64,000 nucleotides of DNA, from the NCBI RefSeq assembly GCF_025698545.1, contig NC_068569.1, positions 4,960,001 to 5,024,000 on the forward strand. The letters run 5' to 3'. This DNA is from Gossypium raimondii (Eukaryota > Streptophyta > Magnoliopsida > Malvales > Malvaceae). Made by a program: the position numbers and the translations under genes. A model generated the notes under the pieces. That model was given only the letters and a program-made list of their open reading frames with translations, searched no databases and was not told the origin of the DNA. Below are positions 11,805-23,699 of the stretch, piece by piece (within the stretch, counting starts at the first letter, position 1; each line of letters starts with the position of its first letter).

Positions 11805-14800
11805 ATGGGGTGGGGAAACATTTATAGAAGACGTATGAAAGTATTCACAGCTGCTTTGATAATTTACTTGGATTATAAGGTAAAATTTCTTGGTTCTCAC
11901 TTCTATTCTGAGTTGATGCTTGGACAGTCAAATTCACCTGCATTCTACGTTTTCTGAAGGCTGTACAGCAAAGAGGGAAGTGGACTAGCAAATCAAAAAG
12001 AACTGCTTTATGGGAAAAGGCTCACGAGCGCAATGCTAAGCGTGTTCTCAGTTTGATAATAAAGTTGGAAGGTTTATGGGTGAAACTTGGGCAGTACTTA
12101 TCCACACGTGCTGATGTGCTTCCTGAAGCGTATATATCCCTTCTCAAGCAACTACAAGATTCTCTTCCTCCTCGTCCCTTAAAAGAGGTAATAACTCTAT
12201 ATTTTGATGCTCAGAGATCAATTTATTACCTTGTATTATCATTCTGACTATGAACAAGAAAATGGGATTTAGTGGTTTAGAAGTTCTCCTCGATTGCCTA
12301 CCTGCTCAATTGATCTGGTTTTAGGTTGTTATGATCCTATGATCCCACTTTGTAGTTTATGCATTTAAGTATTACAAAATACAAAGTATCATATGGTGAT
12401 GATTGATGACCAAGTAATACCATGGTTTGCCAACCCTAGATATGGAAACTGCCATGCTTATTGGATATTAGTCACCATGTGCAGTGTGAGGACTAGACGT
12501 TATTGTTAGGTTGTTTGCAGTGTACATATATGCCACCATGAATGGATATAACTTGGTTACCTAGTGTTTTTGCTTATACAAAATTAACTTATATTTGGAA
12601 AATTATTAGCTTGGGAAAAATTAAGTCTTACATATATGGCTTTGAGGAATCATCACAGTGTGCTCAAACTAGTTGGATTTTGCTGCGTTCATCCATTTTC
12701 CATTTTATTTGAGTAAAGGCCATGTTTGTAAATTATTTAAAGAAATTATGCAACTGCTAGTAGACTTTTATTTCAGAAATTTAATTTACATGCAATCAAG
12801 AGTATTTTTAATTCATAAAAAACAATAAACCTTTGTGGTTCAGAGAAGGATAAGAAGGAATGAAGACTGACATGGTTTACTGCCGACCACTATATTAGCA
12901 GTGAGAGAAATTTTGATATAATTCTAAGGTTAGACCTAGAATTTCTTAAAAAGCTAATACAAGCGGTAGCTTAGTGCATTAGATGATCTCCAATGGCTTT
13001 AGTAAAGGAGCTGTAAGAAATCCTACTAAGATGTCGATAAAATTGGAGGGGAGTAACATGAAGAATAATGCAGTTGAAACCTATTTATGTGTAACTTTCA
13101 ATTGATTCTACACATATCTATTGCTCAATGGAAAGTTCATATATGATTGTTTTTGTTAGTCTTCCCATCAGTCCTTCTTTATGCACTTATTGATTTAATG
13201 CTTATTTATAATTTTTTTTATTTGCACAGGTTTGTCGGACTATACAGAAAGAGTTTGGCAAGAGCATGGATGATCTCTTTGCTGAATTTGTGGAAAAACC
13301 TTTGGCGACAGCATCAGTAAGGAGGACCATAGTTGTTTTCTTTGTTCTCCTGAGGGAAATTAAACTAGTTTCCTTGAAAATCTTATTGACAAATGAGGAC
13401 ATCTTTTATTCTATGCAGATTGCGCAAGTCCATCGAGCAACTTTACTCAATGGGCAAGAGGTGGTGGTTAAAGTTCAGCATGATGGCATCAAAGCAATTA
13501 TATTGGAGGTTTGCATGCTTTGGCATTTTAGATGATGGAGTGAAAGTAAGAGTTGCTGTCATTATATGGTTGTTGGACATGCTTTTATCTTGCAGGACTT
13601 AAAGAATGCAAAGTCAATTGTGAACTGGATAGCTTGGGCAGAACCACAATATGACTTTAATCCAATGATAGATGAATGGTGCAAAGAAGCCCCTAAAGAG
13701 CTTGATTTTGATCATGAAGCTGGTATGCACCATTTAACATGATTTATTATGCATCTATTTTTTTTTGTTTGTTTGGGAAAAGGATTGGTTTTCTTTTCTG
13801 TTTAGATGATACGTTTTGTAAATTCACTGAAAGGAAAAAGTTAAGTTACAGTTGTGAAACTGGCGAAGCTTTCAAGTAGAAAATTGATATTACTGGAAAG
13901 GAAGTTCTTTGTCAAATTTTGTATATTTCCTCATCTACTTTGATTTCCAGTGATCAATAGATTAATGGTGCTTGTTAGTAGCTGATGATGCATTAGTGGT
14001 AATGCTGGTAGTAATGGTGATGGCAGCTTTAATATTGTGTTCAGTGACAGTAGGGAACAGTGATGTTTGGCTTTAAAAATGCCTTTGGGAATTGCTCAGT
14101 AGGTGGTGTTGGTGCATGAACTGGTAATGAAATTATGGTATAATGCTGGTCATGGTTGAAAAGCAGTGACAAATGAATTTTTTTTTGTCATGACCATAAC
14201 AGTAATGATAATAGTGGTAACTGTTATGTGGTGACATCGGTTTCATGGTGAAGTCTCAATGGCTGCTGGTGGCTGGTTGGTATTGTGGAGATCTAAAAGT
14301 ATTCTTTGACCATGAGGTGGTCAGGTATCCAACCAATTGGGATCATGGGAATGGAGTACCTCATTAAGTTTTATGCGAATACCAGATTTTGGGCCTTAAA
14401 ATACCAAGGTCAAAAAAGAGAAATATGGACAAGTCTGGCTTCTAAATTGTCTTTCCCAAAATTCCTTCTTCTGTCAAGTCATGCAAATATATTGTCAGAT
14501 TTGCATTTGTCTTTGTAGAGAATACTCGAACTGTGGCTGCAAATCTTGGCTGCAAAAAGTCACCTGGTGAGAGCTACTCTTCCAACCGCGTGAATGTTTT
14601 GATTCCAGAAGTTATTCAGGTATATTCCAAGCTAACCTTTGAATATTATTAGTGTTCTTCTATATTCCAGAATGCTTGAGATCCGAGAGTATATAATCTG
14701 TTAGGATTTTGAGCATCTGAGCATCCAAAAATATTGTTTGTCTGATATCATGCTTAATCATGTAAATTAAAGAGAGGTAGGGCTGGAATATGAAAGATCT

Positions 14801-17800
14801 AGAAGTGGAAACAATTTTGGTTTTTGTGACCATTGGTACTAACATGGAAGAGCAATACATATTGAAAATTCCTTTGAAGTAATGACTCCTTAAATTGTTA
14901 CCTTTTTGAGAGTCAAAGAAGCACCTAGATAATTTGAAAACTGGAAAAGCAAACCTTAGCTTACAACTAGAAGTTCTGGATTAACTTCACATAAAACAAA
15001 AATGATCTGATGTCAAATAAAGATCAGTGTTTTTATAAAACAAAATCTCGAGGCTTTCAGATTAGTGTTTTTATGATTTCTTTTAAGACCAAAAAAATGT
15101 TATCAGCACCCTTGCTTATCTTTGACAAAGCACTTATCTCCTTACCAAGACGTCTAGCTGATCTAGGTTTTACCCTGATATTTGGCTCTTTCTGGAATGT
15201 GGTAGTGAAGTAAATCGTGCGCATAAAAATTCTTGCTTTTGCTTGGTGAAATCTCCGTGTGAGGAAGAGTTTTCCTCCTTTTGATTGTACCTTTGATCTG
15301 ATTAGCATACAAAGATTATTCCTTTATTTGTGGGTTTACATTGTCTTTTAAGTTCATAAAGCTCACTCTGTTTCCTTTTGGCTTTAATGACAGTCAACCA
15401 AAAGTGTCCTCATCTTAGAGTACATGGATGGAATTCGTCTGAATGACACTGCATCTTTGGAAGCTTTTGGTATTGACAAACAAAATATAGTTGAAGAAAT
15501 AACTCGTGCATATGCCCACCAAATATATGTTGATGGATTTTTTAATGGTGATCCCCATCCTGGTATTGCTTTCTGTCTTGCCAACTATGTTGATGGATTT
15601 TAATAGCTAGTCTCATCCTGGTTCTATGATCTGTTATTTGTAATATATTTATCTATCATATGTCTATGTATCTATATATCTTTTCATCCATGTATCTTCC
15701 GCGGTTTAATTTCTCTGTTAAAATTATTCACCAGGTTTATTCTGTTCCTCATGATATTACTTCCTCGCGAATTTTTTCCCTTTCAAAATATTTCTTGTTA
15801 ACTTATTTGCAGGAAATTTCCTTGTAAGCAAAGAAGCTCCTCATCGTCCAATTTTACTTGATTTTGGTCTTACAAAAAAACTATCAAGCTCTATGAAGCA
15901 TGCACTAGCAAAGATGTTTTTGGCTTCTGCCGAGGTTTGTATCTGTCTGTTATGTGTATATATTTTGTAATTTTCCCAAATCGTTAGGGAGATAACAGAT
16001 GACTCAAATTTTTTGCCTGAGCAGTAATTTTACGAATATTTTATGTTCCATTGCTTTACCATTAAACATTCATCTAATTTATGTTATACCACTATTCATT
16101 TAAACTGCATCTTATCCTTGTTTCTTTTCTTTGGACTTTAAATGTGAGGATTATGTTCTCTTCTTATTTCATATCTAAACCATTTATTTATGGTCTTGAT
16201 GACACTATACCTTAAAATATAATTTAGTTCTCCAAATTCTCCATCTTTGCGAGGTGAATATTTAGGTGAGATGTGGTTCACCTTTCAGTATTCCTCTATT
16301 ATTCTAGTTTCAATCATACAAACATTTTTTTTTCCCAGAGAATTTGAAATGACTGCAATTGATTATGAAATAATACATTTGCAGGGTGACCATGTGGCTC
16401 TTTTGTCTGCCTTCTCAGAAATGGGCCTCAGGCTGCGCCTAGATATGCCTGAGCAGGTTATGGAGATAACAAGTGTATTCTTCCGTAGTTCTACACCAGC
16501 AACTGAAGCTCAGGTAAGGATACACTACTTGCCTCTCAATTTTCTGTCAACTTCTCTGAGTCCATCTGATGATATTTCTTTTTATATGAAGCAAAACTTG
16601 AAATCTTTGGCCGAACAAAGAGAAAAAAACATGAAGGCCATACAGGAAAAGTTGCAACTCAACCAAAAAGAAGTTAAACGCTTCAACCCAGTAAGTATGG
16701 TTTATTTTTTAAGTATTTTTTTGGACTATTTTAATACGTCATTAACTAAGTATGATTTATATCTAGGTTGATGCATTTCCGGGTGATATTGTAATCTTTG
16801 GACGGGTTTTAAATCTTCTGAGAGGTCTATAATAGAAATTCCTATCTTCACCTTGTTGTGTTAAATGATTGCACCCTTCGCTAATTCATCGTTTATGTTA
16901 CTTAAATTCAGGGCTCTCATCCACTATGAATGTCCGCATTGTATATATGGATATCATGAAACCATTTGCTGAAGCTGTTCTAGGGTGAGTCCATCTTAAA
17001 ATTTACAAGGTCAAGTTTATGAAACAAATTCTCATCTTTGATTGTGTGTAATTACATTGTCAGAAACATTAATAAAACACCAGCAGCAAATGCACAGTGG
17101 ATCTACAACACACCGGTACATTCTGATGTGGAGGCCAAGCTGAGGCGGCTCTTAGTTGAGTTGGGAAATAATGATAAAATACTAGGGATTCAGGTCTGCA
17201 CCTCCTTTTTTTTTAATCAAGCTTGATGACTGGCCTTTATTATTATATGCCTTTATTCCGCTAATGCATCCAAAGACTCTCCCTCTTCTTTTCCACTCTT
17301 CTTCCTTATCTAGTGATTTATTCAACCCAGTTATTTGTGCCTTGAAATTGCTTCAATAGTTGAGACTGTTTTAAACAAGCATTTGAAACCCCATAGTATT
17401 TCTATTTCATGCAGTGCAGTAGGATTGCATAAACCTTTATAAGTGTCTTTGAGAGCACATTAGCATGCTTTGTATGGTCTCAAAATATGTTGATATATCT
17501 AATGTATAGATTTAACCCTACTGCCGTCCATGTTTTCCTGGAAAAGCATTTGGGATTGAGTTGTTTTTTAATGCATTTATTCTTTATTTGCAAAGATGAA
17601 TGTGAGAGTGGATTTGTATATGGTTTGGAATACACTGTAAATGTAATAATGAAATACGTACACTTGAATCTGTTTATATTTTTGAAAGGATACAATAAGA
17701 TGAATTTTAAGTTCACAAGTCCCTATAGATCTTGCCAAATCACCACTAAATAGGAATTTAATAAATCCATGAATTTGAAATAATCATATTTACATGTGCT

Positions 17801-20800
17801 TTATCACACAATTTATATTAAATTTGAAATCTTCATTCCTACCTATTTACCAAATGCAACCTTAGAATCTATTAGAATTCCTTCTTGGATGAACATTTTA
17901 GATTTAATAAGAGAAAGAAAAAAGGGAAATTTGTGTAATATGCTTTGCAATAGCGGACATCATACTTATTGTTGTTCCATTATAGAATTAAGAGCGCTTT
18001 TGGTATTTTAACTGCTAATTTACAATCATAAAGCATAGGCTGTAGTTGAAAAACAGCTGATTCTGATAATATTTTCAATTTTTATCTTAAGGTATGTGCA
18101 TACAAAGATGGGGAGGTTATTATTGACACTGCTGCTGGAGTACTTGGAAGATATGATCCTCGCCCAGTTCAGCCTGATACACTTTTTTCTGTCTTTTCTG
18201 CGACAAAGGGTATAACTGCAGGAATGTTACACTGGCTGGTAGACAATGGGTAAAGTTTAATGTTAAAAATGTCTTTGGATGCATTATCCTGCAAAATCCA
18301 GAAATTAGCATGTCTGCAAAATATGTCGTATGTGAAGGAATAAGTGGTTCAAAATTTTGCAAATAACATGCAACTTTTTTCATAGAAGAAACTTAGAAAA
18401 AGTCAAAAGTTATGCAAATTTTTTGGTCTCTAACAAATGGTAACTTGTCTTGCAGAAAACTCAAACTTGATGAAAATGTTGCAAATATTTGGCCAGAATT
18501 TAGGGGAAATGGAAAGGAGCACATAAAGGTTACAATCATGTGCTTAAAAAACCTATTAAGTTTGGATAACCACTGTTTAGAATTCATAATAATTCTTTGA
18601 GTGTTTCCCTTTCAGGTCCATCATATACTTAACCATACATCTGGTTTGCACAATGCATTGGCTGACCTTAGAGGAGAAAATGCTTTCCTAATGACCGAGT
18701 GGGATGCTTGTTTGAAACTGATTGAAGCATCACAACCTGAGACTGAACCTGGGAAGCAGCAGTTGTATCATTATCTATCTTTTGGCTGGCTATGTGGCGG
18801 AATAGTTGAGGTATTTTCTCATGCTCACTCATTGGATTATATCACTATACCTCAGTGTTTTTAAGATGCAAATGGAAAAGAAAAACAGGGTGCTAATGTT
18901 AAAGTTTGAGACAGAAGCAGTATTTTCCTTCCCTTTCCCATATACTTATTGAGCCTTAGGATTTTATATCATGCTACATTCCTGATATCTATGTTTGTTT
19001 TAATTCCGTTATGGTATCTATTTTGAATGATGAAAAGGTTTAAATGTTCCAATATTGTTTGGGATGAGTGGAGCTATGTTGCTCCTGGGAATGATGAAAA
19101 GGTTTAAATGTTTCAATATTGTTGGGGATGAGAAGAACTACGTTGCTCTGACTCTGCATTTTTCTTAAAGAGTATTCTTGCCTGGCTCATATATGGATAT
19201 GTCTCTAGGAATATCTCTCCAAGGACCCCCAAAATTGGTGAAATATTGAAGAAAAAAGTGAACATATCCATGTTCGATATTCACGCTTGATTCTGAGTAA
19301 TAAAGAGGTTGGAGGACTATTGGAGTTGGTAGTCGTGAGGGTTCACTATTGACACATAAGCTTTCAATAGTATTGTTTGAATTCAAATGAAGCTATCCAG
19401 ATATCCTTCTCTTGCAGGGAAGGCCAAACATGTTAATAATCTTTTTTTTTTACTTAGCTTAGTGATGTTAAATGCTTTTGGAAAGTTGATATGTTTTCTC
19501 TGAACTCTCTTGCGTTAGGATGTTTGTTTCTTTTTATCTCTTTTTCTCTCTTAGTGGTTAAATAATGTCTTTTCCAATTGTACTGATAGTGGCTTTACCA
19601 ATAATAAGGAAATAAAATGTTGGCTTTTATTGTAATATTTTGAGTGATAACACGTCATGCTTCCTACATGGTTAGTTGTCGTTATCATCCTCAGATTCTT
19701 CTAACATTTTGACTGATTCGAAATTGTAGGAAATTTGTCTAGCAAATTAACGCATATAACCTGTTTTAATTTATTTGCTTGGGTGATACAGCATGCTTCT
19801 GGGAAGAAATTCCAGGAAATTCTTGAGGAGGCTTTAATTCGTCCTCTCAAAATTGAAGGCGAGCTATATGTTGGAATCCCTCCTGGTAATTCAAACTCCT
19901 GTCTTTATGTTCTTGATTCATTATGTAGAAATGGCTTCATATACATTACTTTCTCTCAAAATAATATTTGACACCTTCTCTCCAGGTGTGGAAGCTCGAC
20001 TTGCTAATCTGACACTAGATACAGATGATCTGAAGAAGTTCTCAGAAATGCGGAATCGAGCTGAGATGCCGTCGACTTTCCAACTAAACAACATTAGTGA
20101 ATTTGCAGAATACTTGCCTGCTTTCTTTAATATGCTTAACGTCCGTCGTGCTATCGTACCTGCTGCTAATGGACATTGCTCAGCTCGTGCACTTGCACGC
20201 TACTATGCAGCCTTAGCTGATTGCGGTGTGGTGCCGCCACCACATTCCTCTGCTTCAAATCCACCGCTTGGCAGCCATCCGCATATCCCCAAATTTCCTT
20301 CGAAAAAGACTGATGAAAAGCAAAAGGGTAAGGTGGATGGTGGTTTGAAGAATGAAAGAAGTGATGGTAGGCAAAACGTTTACATCAGGATCGAGGAGGA
20401 CGATGACAACGATGAAGAGAAGTGTAGCAAAAGTAGCAGGGATACAAGTAAGGGGGCAGGTCCTGAAAACAAGAAGGGCAAAATATTTTCAAACCCTAGG
20501 GTTCATGAGGCATTCATGGGAGTGGGTGAATATGAGAATATGTGTTTGAGAGATGGGGTATTTGGACTGGGATTTAGGAGGTTAAAATCCAAAGATGGGG
20601 ACGGGTCATATAGTGGGTTCGGGCACTCGGGAATGGGGGGATCCACAGGTTTTTGTGATGTAAAGAACCGTTTTGCCATGGCAGTGACACTGAACAAATT
20701 GTCATTTGGAGGGGTGACTGCAAAGATTGTAGAGCTAATATGTTCAGAGCTGAATCTGCCATTGCCGGAGGGGTTATCAGGCTCTGGTGATATCAACAGA

Positions 20801-20815
20801 CCACTGATTAATTAA
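11805..20815 (+). CDS. ABC1/UbiB-type atypical kinase fused to a C-terminal serine beta-lactamase-like domain (At5g24810-like)
   Basis: Eighteen exons join in frame to 945 residues: 11805-11879, 11960-12187, 13230-13316, 13419-13508, 13596-13722, 14519-14619, 15394-15562, 15813-15934, 16385-16513, 16592-16690, 16767-16824, 16912-16984, 17064-17193, 18092-18249, 18456-18528, 18616-18810, 19792-19885 and 19986-20815. The ABC1 part (about 20-430) has the KxGQ motif (K67-Q70), an Ala-rich loop (ATAS), the VVVK lysine (K148), a DGFFNGDPHPGN catalytic loop (D289) and DFG (309-311). The second part (about 480-945) looks like a class C beta-lactamase/esterase fold. It has SATK (S532-K535), Tyr626 in a YHYLS context where YSN is usual, and HSG (883-885), the KTG equivalent. 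A charged linker interrupts this domain at about 760-830. UbiB-type kinases act in isoprenoid quinone or lipid metabolism. The substrate of this fusion is unknown, and a beta-lactam is not implied. Start choice: first ATG after a CCCCAG acceptor at 11786, matching the family N-terminus MGWGNIYRRR. Confidence 0.93.
15526..15622 (+). repeat. Exon end duplicated into the following intron
   Basis: The exon end TATGTTGATGGATTTT...CATCCTGG (from 15526, donor at 15563) reappears 60 bases later inside the intron as TATGTTGATGGATTTT...CATCCTGG (15586-15622). The intronic copy has a stop-bearing TAATAG where the exon has TAATGG. It is a decayed tandem copy of the segment encoding the ABC1 catalytic-loop region. 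Confidence 0.75.
19025..19152 (+). repeat. 64-bp tandem duplication in an ABC1 kinase intron
   Basis: Two adjoining copies begin GAATGATGAAAAGGTTTAAA (19025 and 19089) and differ at several positions. They lie in the long intron 18811-19791, with no effect on the reading frame. Confidence 0.8.
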
Positions 20816-20913
20816 TTTTAATTCCGCCACCAGCATTGCGTTTTCTTACTAGTGTTCCATCCACACGCGTTTACTTGTAGTATACGGATTGGATTTTTTA
20901 TTTTATTTTTATA

Positions 20914-20919
20914 AATAAA
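20914..20919 (+). terminator. Canonical poly(A) signal candidate for the ABC1 kinase gene
   Basis: AATAAA lies about 100 bases beyond the TAA stop and is followed by T-rich DNA. Plant poly(A) signals are loose, so this is suggestive only. Confidence 0.35.
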
Positions 20920-21130
20920 AGAGGAAGTGGATGGACGATAGTATGTAATACTTTGTATTATTTCTTACATGAAAATTTTTCACATTATATATTATTTAGT
21001 TGTCTGCTTTCTAGAATCTCAATCTCTCAGTTAATTAATTGTGACTTATATATGATTTGATTACATTTACCTTCCAAACCATAAGCCGAAGGTAAAACCG
21101 TAAAGTTGGTGGAGTTGGATTTGTGAAAAT

Positions 21131-21911
21131 TTTGAATTTGGTACGATGATTATAAGTATTATAACATTTCGTTTTTGAGTAGAAGAGCCGTTTTCAAGTA
21201 GTACTCAATTGATTACGTATTAATCAATATTTGATTAAATGGTTTGAGGTTACCAACAAAAATGATGTCTAAGTCACTTCGTTTCTTTTTGTCTAACTCT
21301 TTTTTTTTTCTTTGTGAGTTTCGGAAATATCCTCATTCATAGATCTAAAACCCATATCTATGAATTAAAAGGTTTGAATCATCAACTTTGCAATTAGTTG
21401 TTAGAATCAATAGGTTTTCAAATCATTCATTTGAAAAAATTGAAATCGTTCTTATTGGATGATCATAATGCTTCTCAAAAATCGAAATTCTTGATCAATG
21501 GAGGAACAATATCACCATTTTTGATCAATAAGATACCAAAGTGGATGATTGACTCATTCCATACTAGAAATAATCGCATGAAATCTTTTGATAACATGGA
21601 TTCCTATTTCTCAATGATATCCCACGATCAAGACAATTGGCTGAATCTCATGAAACCATTTCATAAAAATTCATTGATATCTTTTTATAAAGCAAATCGA
21701 CTTCGATTCTTGAATAATCCACAACACTTCTGCTTCTATTGTAACAAAAATTTCCCTTTTTATGTGGAAAAGACCTGTATCAATAATTATAATTTTACGT
21801 ATAGACAATTCCTCAATATCTTGTTCATTTAGAACAAAATATTTTCTTTGTGCACTGGTAAAAATAACATTCTTGAATTTGGTACTATGATTATCAAGTA
21901 TTATAATATTC
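21131..21911. repeat. ~40-bp direct repeat flanking the plastid DNA insert
   Basis: GAATTTGGTACGATGATTAT and its continuation (from 21134) recur as GAATTTGGTACTATGATTAT (from 21874), with the match continuing through AAGTATTATAA. The two copies bracket the ycf2 fragment. They could be duplicated host DNA created on insertion or older repeats. Confidence 0.6.
21245..21872 (+). pseudogene. ycf2: Nuclear plastid DNA insert (NUPT): fragment of chloroplast ycf2
   Basis: Translated in one frame, 21398-21832 gives Ycf2 phrases such as [40 protein letters not shown] and [17 protein letters not shown]. Homology continues upstream in a second frame (CEFRKYPHS at about 21315-21345) and downstream (NKIFSLC). 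The fragment is broken. A frameshift lies near 21345, a TAG interrupts just upstream of the long frame, and another TAG follows ILFI. Ycf2 is a giant plastid-encoded protein, so about 630 bases of it here, flanked by ordinary nuclear AT-rich DNA, indicate plastid-to-nucleus transfer. No function is expected. The edges are estimated from where the match fades. Confidence 0.9.
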
Positions 21912-22510
21912 TAGTCAAGTTTAGGGTTTATAGTATTTGATTTAACAAGTTCGTAAATCTAATCGATTTTTTCATTTATATTATGTTTGTTATATTTGAA
22001 TATGAATTATTATTATTATTAAGTCGAATCGAAATGAATTTGATGAAGATCATAAGTGGAAGGAGCTAATCCTACGGTAGCCTAACCTCTTTGAGGCGAG
22101 ATGGGGGAGCATTGCACATGCAGTTGCAATCTCCCACCTCAGATACAGTTACGGCAAACTGGTTTCTTCTGTTGGAGAGCGAGCGAGGCCTTCGTAAGAA
22201 AGGCTCCAATTAGGTGCTCTGTGACCATTGAGTTCATCTTTCGTTTCTGCTACTTTTACAATCAAACGAAATGCAATTTAGTGTAGTGTAGCGTGAAAAT
22301 TCAAAGAAATGAACCCAAGATTATGAGTTTATTTATTAATCATCATTCATGAATCGTGATCTTATTACAGTAAAGTTTGTCTGCAATTCATTCAGGCAAG
22401 GCAAATACCAAAACATACTACTAATAACCAAACGACGATCGAGCATTCTAATTATTTACATAGATTTTGATAATAAAAAGAAAACAAAAGAAGGAACCAT
22501 GATTGATTCC
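21912..22510. other. Spacer between the plastid insert and the AIG2-like gene
   Basis: AT-rich to about 22020, then a less AT-rich patch (22050-22260) with a small hairpin at 22105-22135 but no recognised gene. The segment next to 22511 is probably the 3' UTR of the minus-strand AIG2-like gene. Confidence 0.4.
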
Positions 22511-23655
22511 TCACTTTTCAGCAGCATCTTGCTGATAGAAGGATTCGTAAGTGGCCACTCTTGGCTTTGATCCAGGCAGCTCTTGTTCTTCCATAAATCC
22601 CATCGTCATCTTTATGAAACTTTCCTTGTGCACTTGTTTCCATTCCTTTTCAACACATGCGAATATACAATCACAAACACAGCATAAAACTTCACTGAGT
22701 TTTCTGTTTTTAAGTGATTGCTACACCAGAGTGTCACTTTTATTCTATTTTTTTTCTAAAAACTTCACTGAATTCCAGTTCATTAACACAGCAGAATGGA
22801 AGGAATTAGGAAGCAAGAATTGTGGACCCTTTTGTTTGGTTTGTTAGCCAGAAGTGAAAGAAATTGAATCATTTGAAACCTCAAAATCACGTTCCACTCA
22901 AATAGTTAGTAGCAAAGAAGAAAAATGAAAAATACCTCAAAATCCCAATCGCCGTACAAGTTGGGATCACTAGCGTTGCTCCACACATAAGCGTGGGCTT
23001 GTAATTTGTCAGAACTTTCCTGCATTATGCAATAACAGACTATTATTACTAATTTGGTTGAAGAATGGTGTGTTTGAGTTGGCTATGCATAATGATGAAA
23101 TTGTTATTTTGTGGGTTAAAACATATATAGACTTGATCACCTTGAAGAACGAAGAATCAATTTCCCAATACAAGACAAGCCAAAAGGAAGGTGGACAACA
23201 CAGAAATTAGAAGAGGAGATGAATTGGGTCAGACTAGGTTATAGTATTATACGAAAACTAAATGAAAAAGGATTACCAGCAAAGAGACCTCAACGCGAGT
23301 CCTTTGGTACTCAACGTCCTCAAATTCATCCAAAATATGCAATTCAGGATCCGTTATTCCCATTAACACCCTGCCACTAACATGACGGTTTCGGACTGGG
23401 AGAATTGCCGGATAAACCCGTCCTTTAATGCTAAATCTATGGCTGCACAAAGTGTGAATTGAAATTAAAATTCAAAAGAAAAGGTAGGAGCGGTAGATCA
23501 ATTGAATTGACGATGGATGAAGCAGATACATACAAGCCGTTGAGAAGAGCAGCGGAGGAAGTGGGGACTCGATTCAACAGGACACGGACCACATCATCTG
23601 CTAATAGGCTTCCATATACGAATACGTTGTGCGCTGCCACTACTGCTTCCCCCAT
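22511..23655 (-). CDS. AIG2-like protein, gamma-glutamylcyclotransferase fold (At4g31310-like)
   Basis: Four exons (23534-23655, 23277-23442, 22936-23019 and 22511-22645) join to 168 residues. The N-terminal VFVYGSLL (Y14-GSLL) is the substrate-binding loop signature of the gamma-glutamylcyclotransferase/AIG2 superfamily. HRFSIKGRVYPAILP and ILDEFEDVEYQR follow. Glu82 in the latter is the likely general acid/base. The C-terminal part (YVWSNASDPNLYGDWDFE, then EWKQVHKESFIKMT) matches plant AIG2-like proteins and ends AAEK. The start is the ATG at 23655; a GTG two codons upstream is not a plausible plant start. Arabidopsis AIG2 is induced during avirulent bacterial infection, but the substrate of this plant subgroup is not established. 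The next gene upstream on the same strand is PBA1. Confidence 0.92.
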
Positions 23656-23699
23656 TTTCACCTTTCTCTTCCGATTGATCCGGATTCCTATAGATTATA

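Noticed and set aside
16247-16771. A single 174-codon plus-strand frame
   Set aside because: It combines real exons 9 and 10 of the ABC1 kinase gene with intron sequence on each side and the stop-free intron between them. It is reported as part of the spliced gene.
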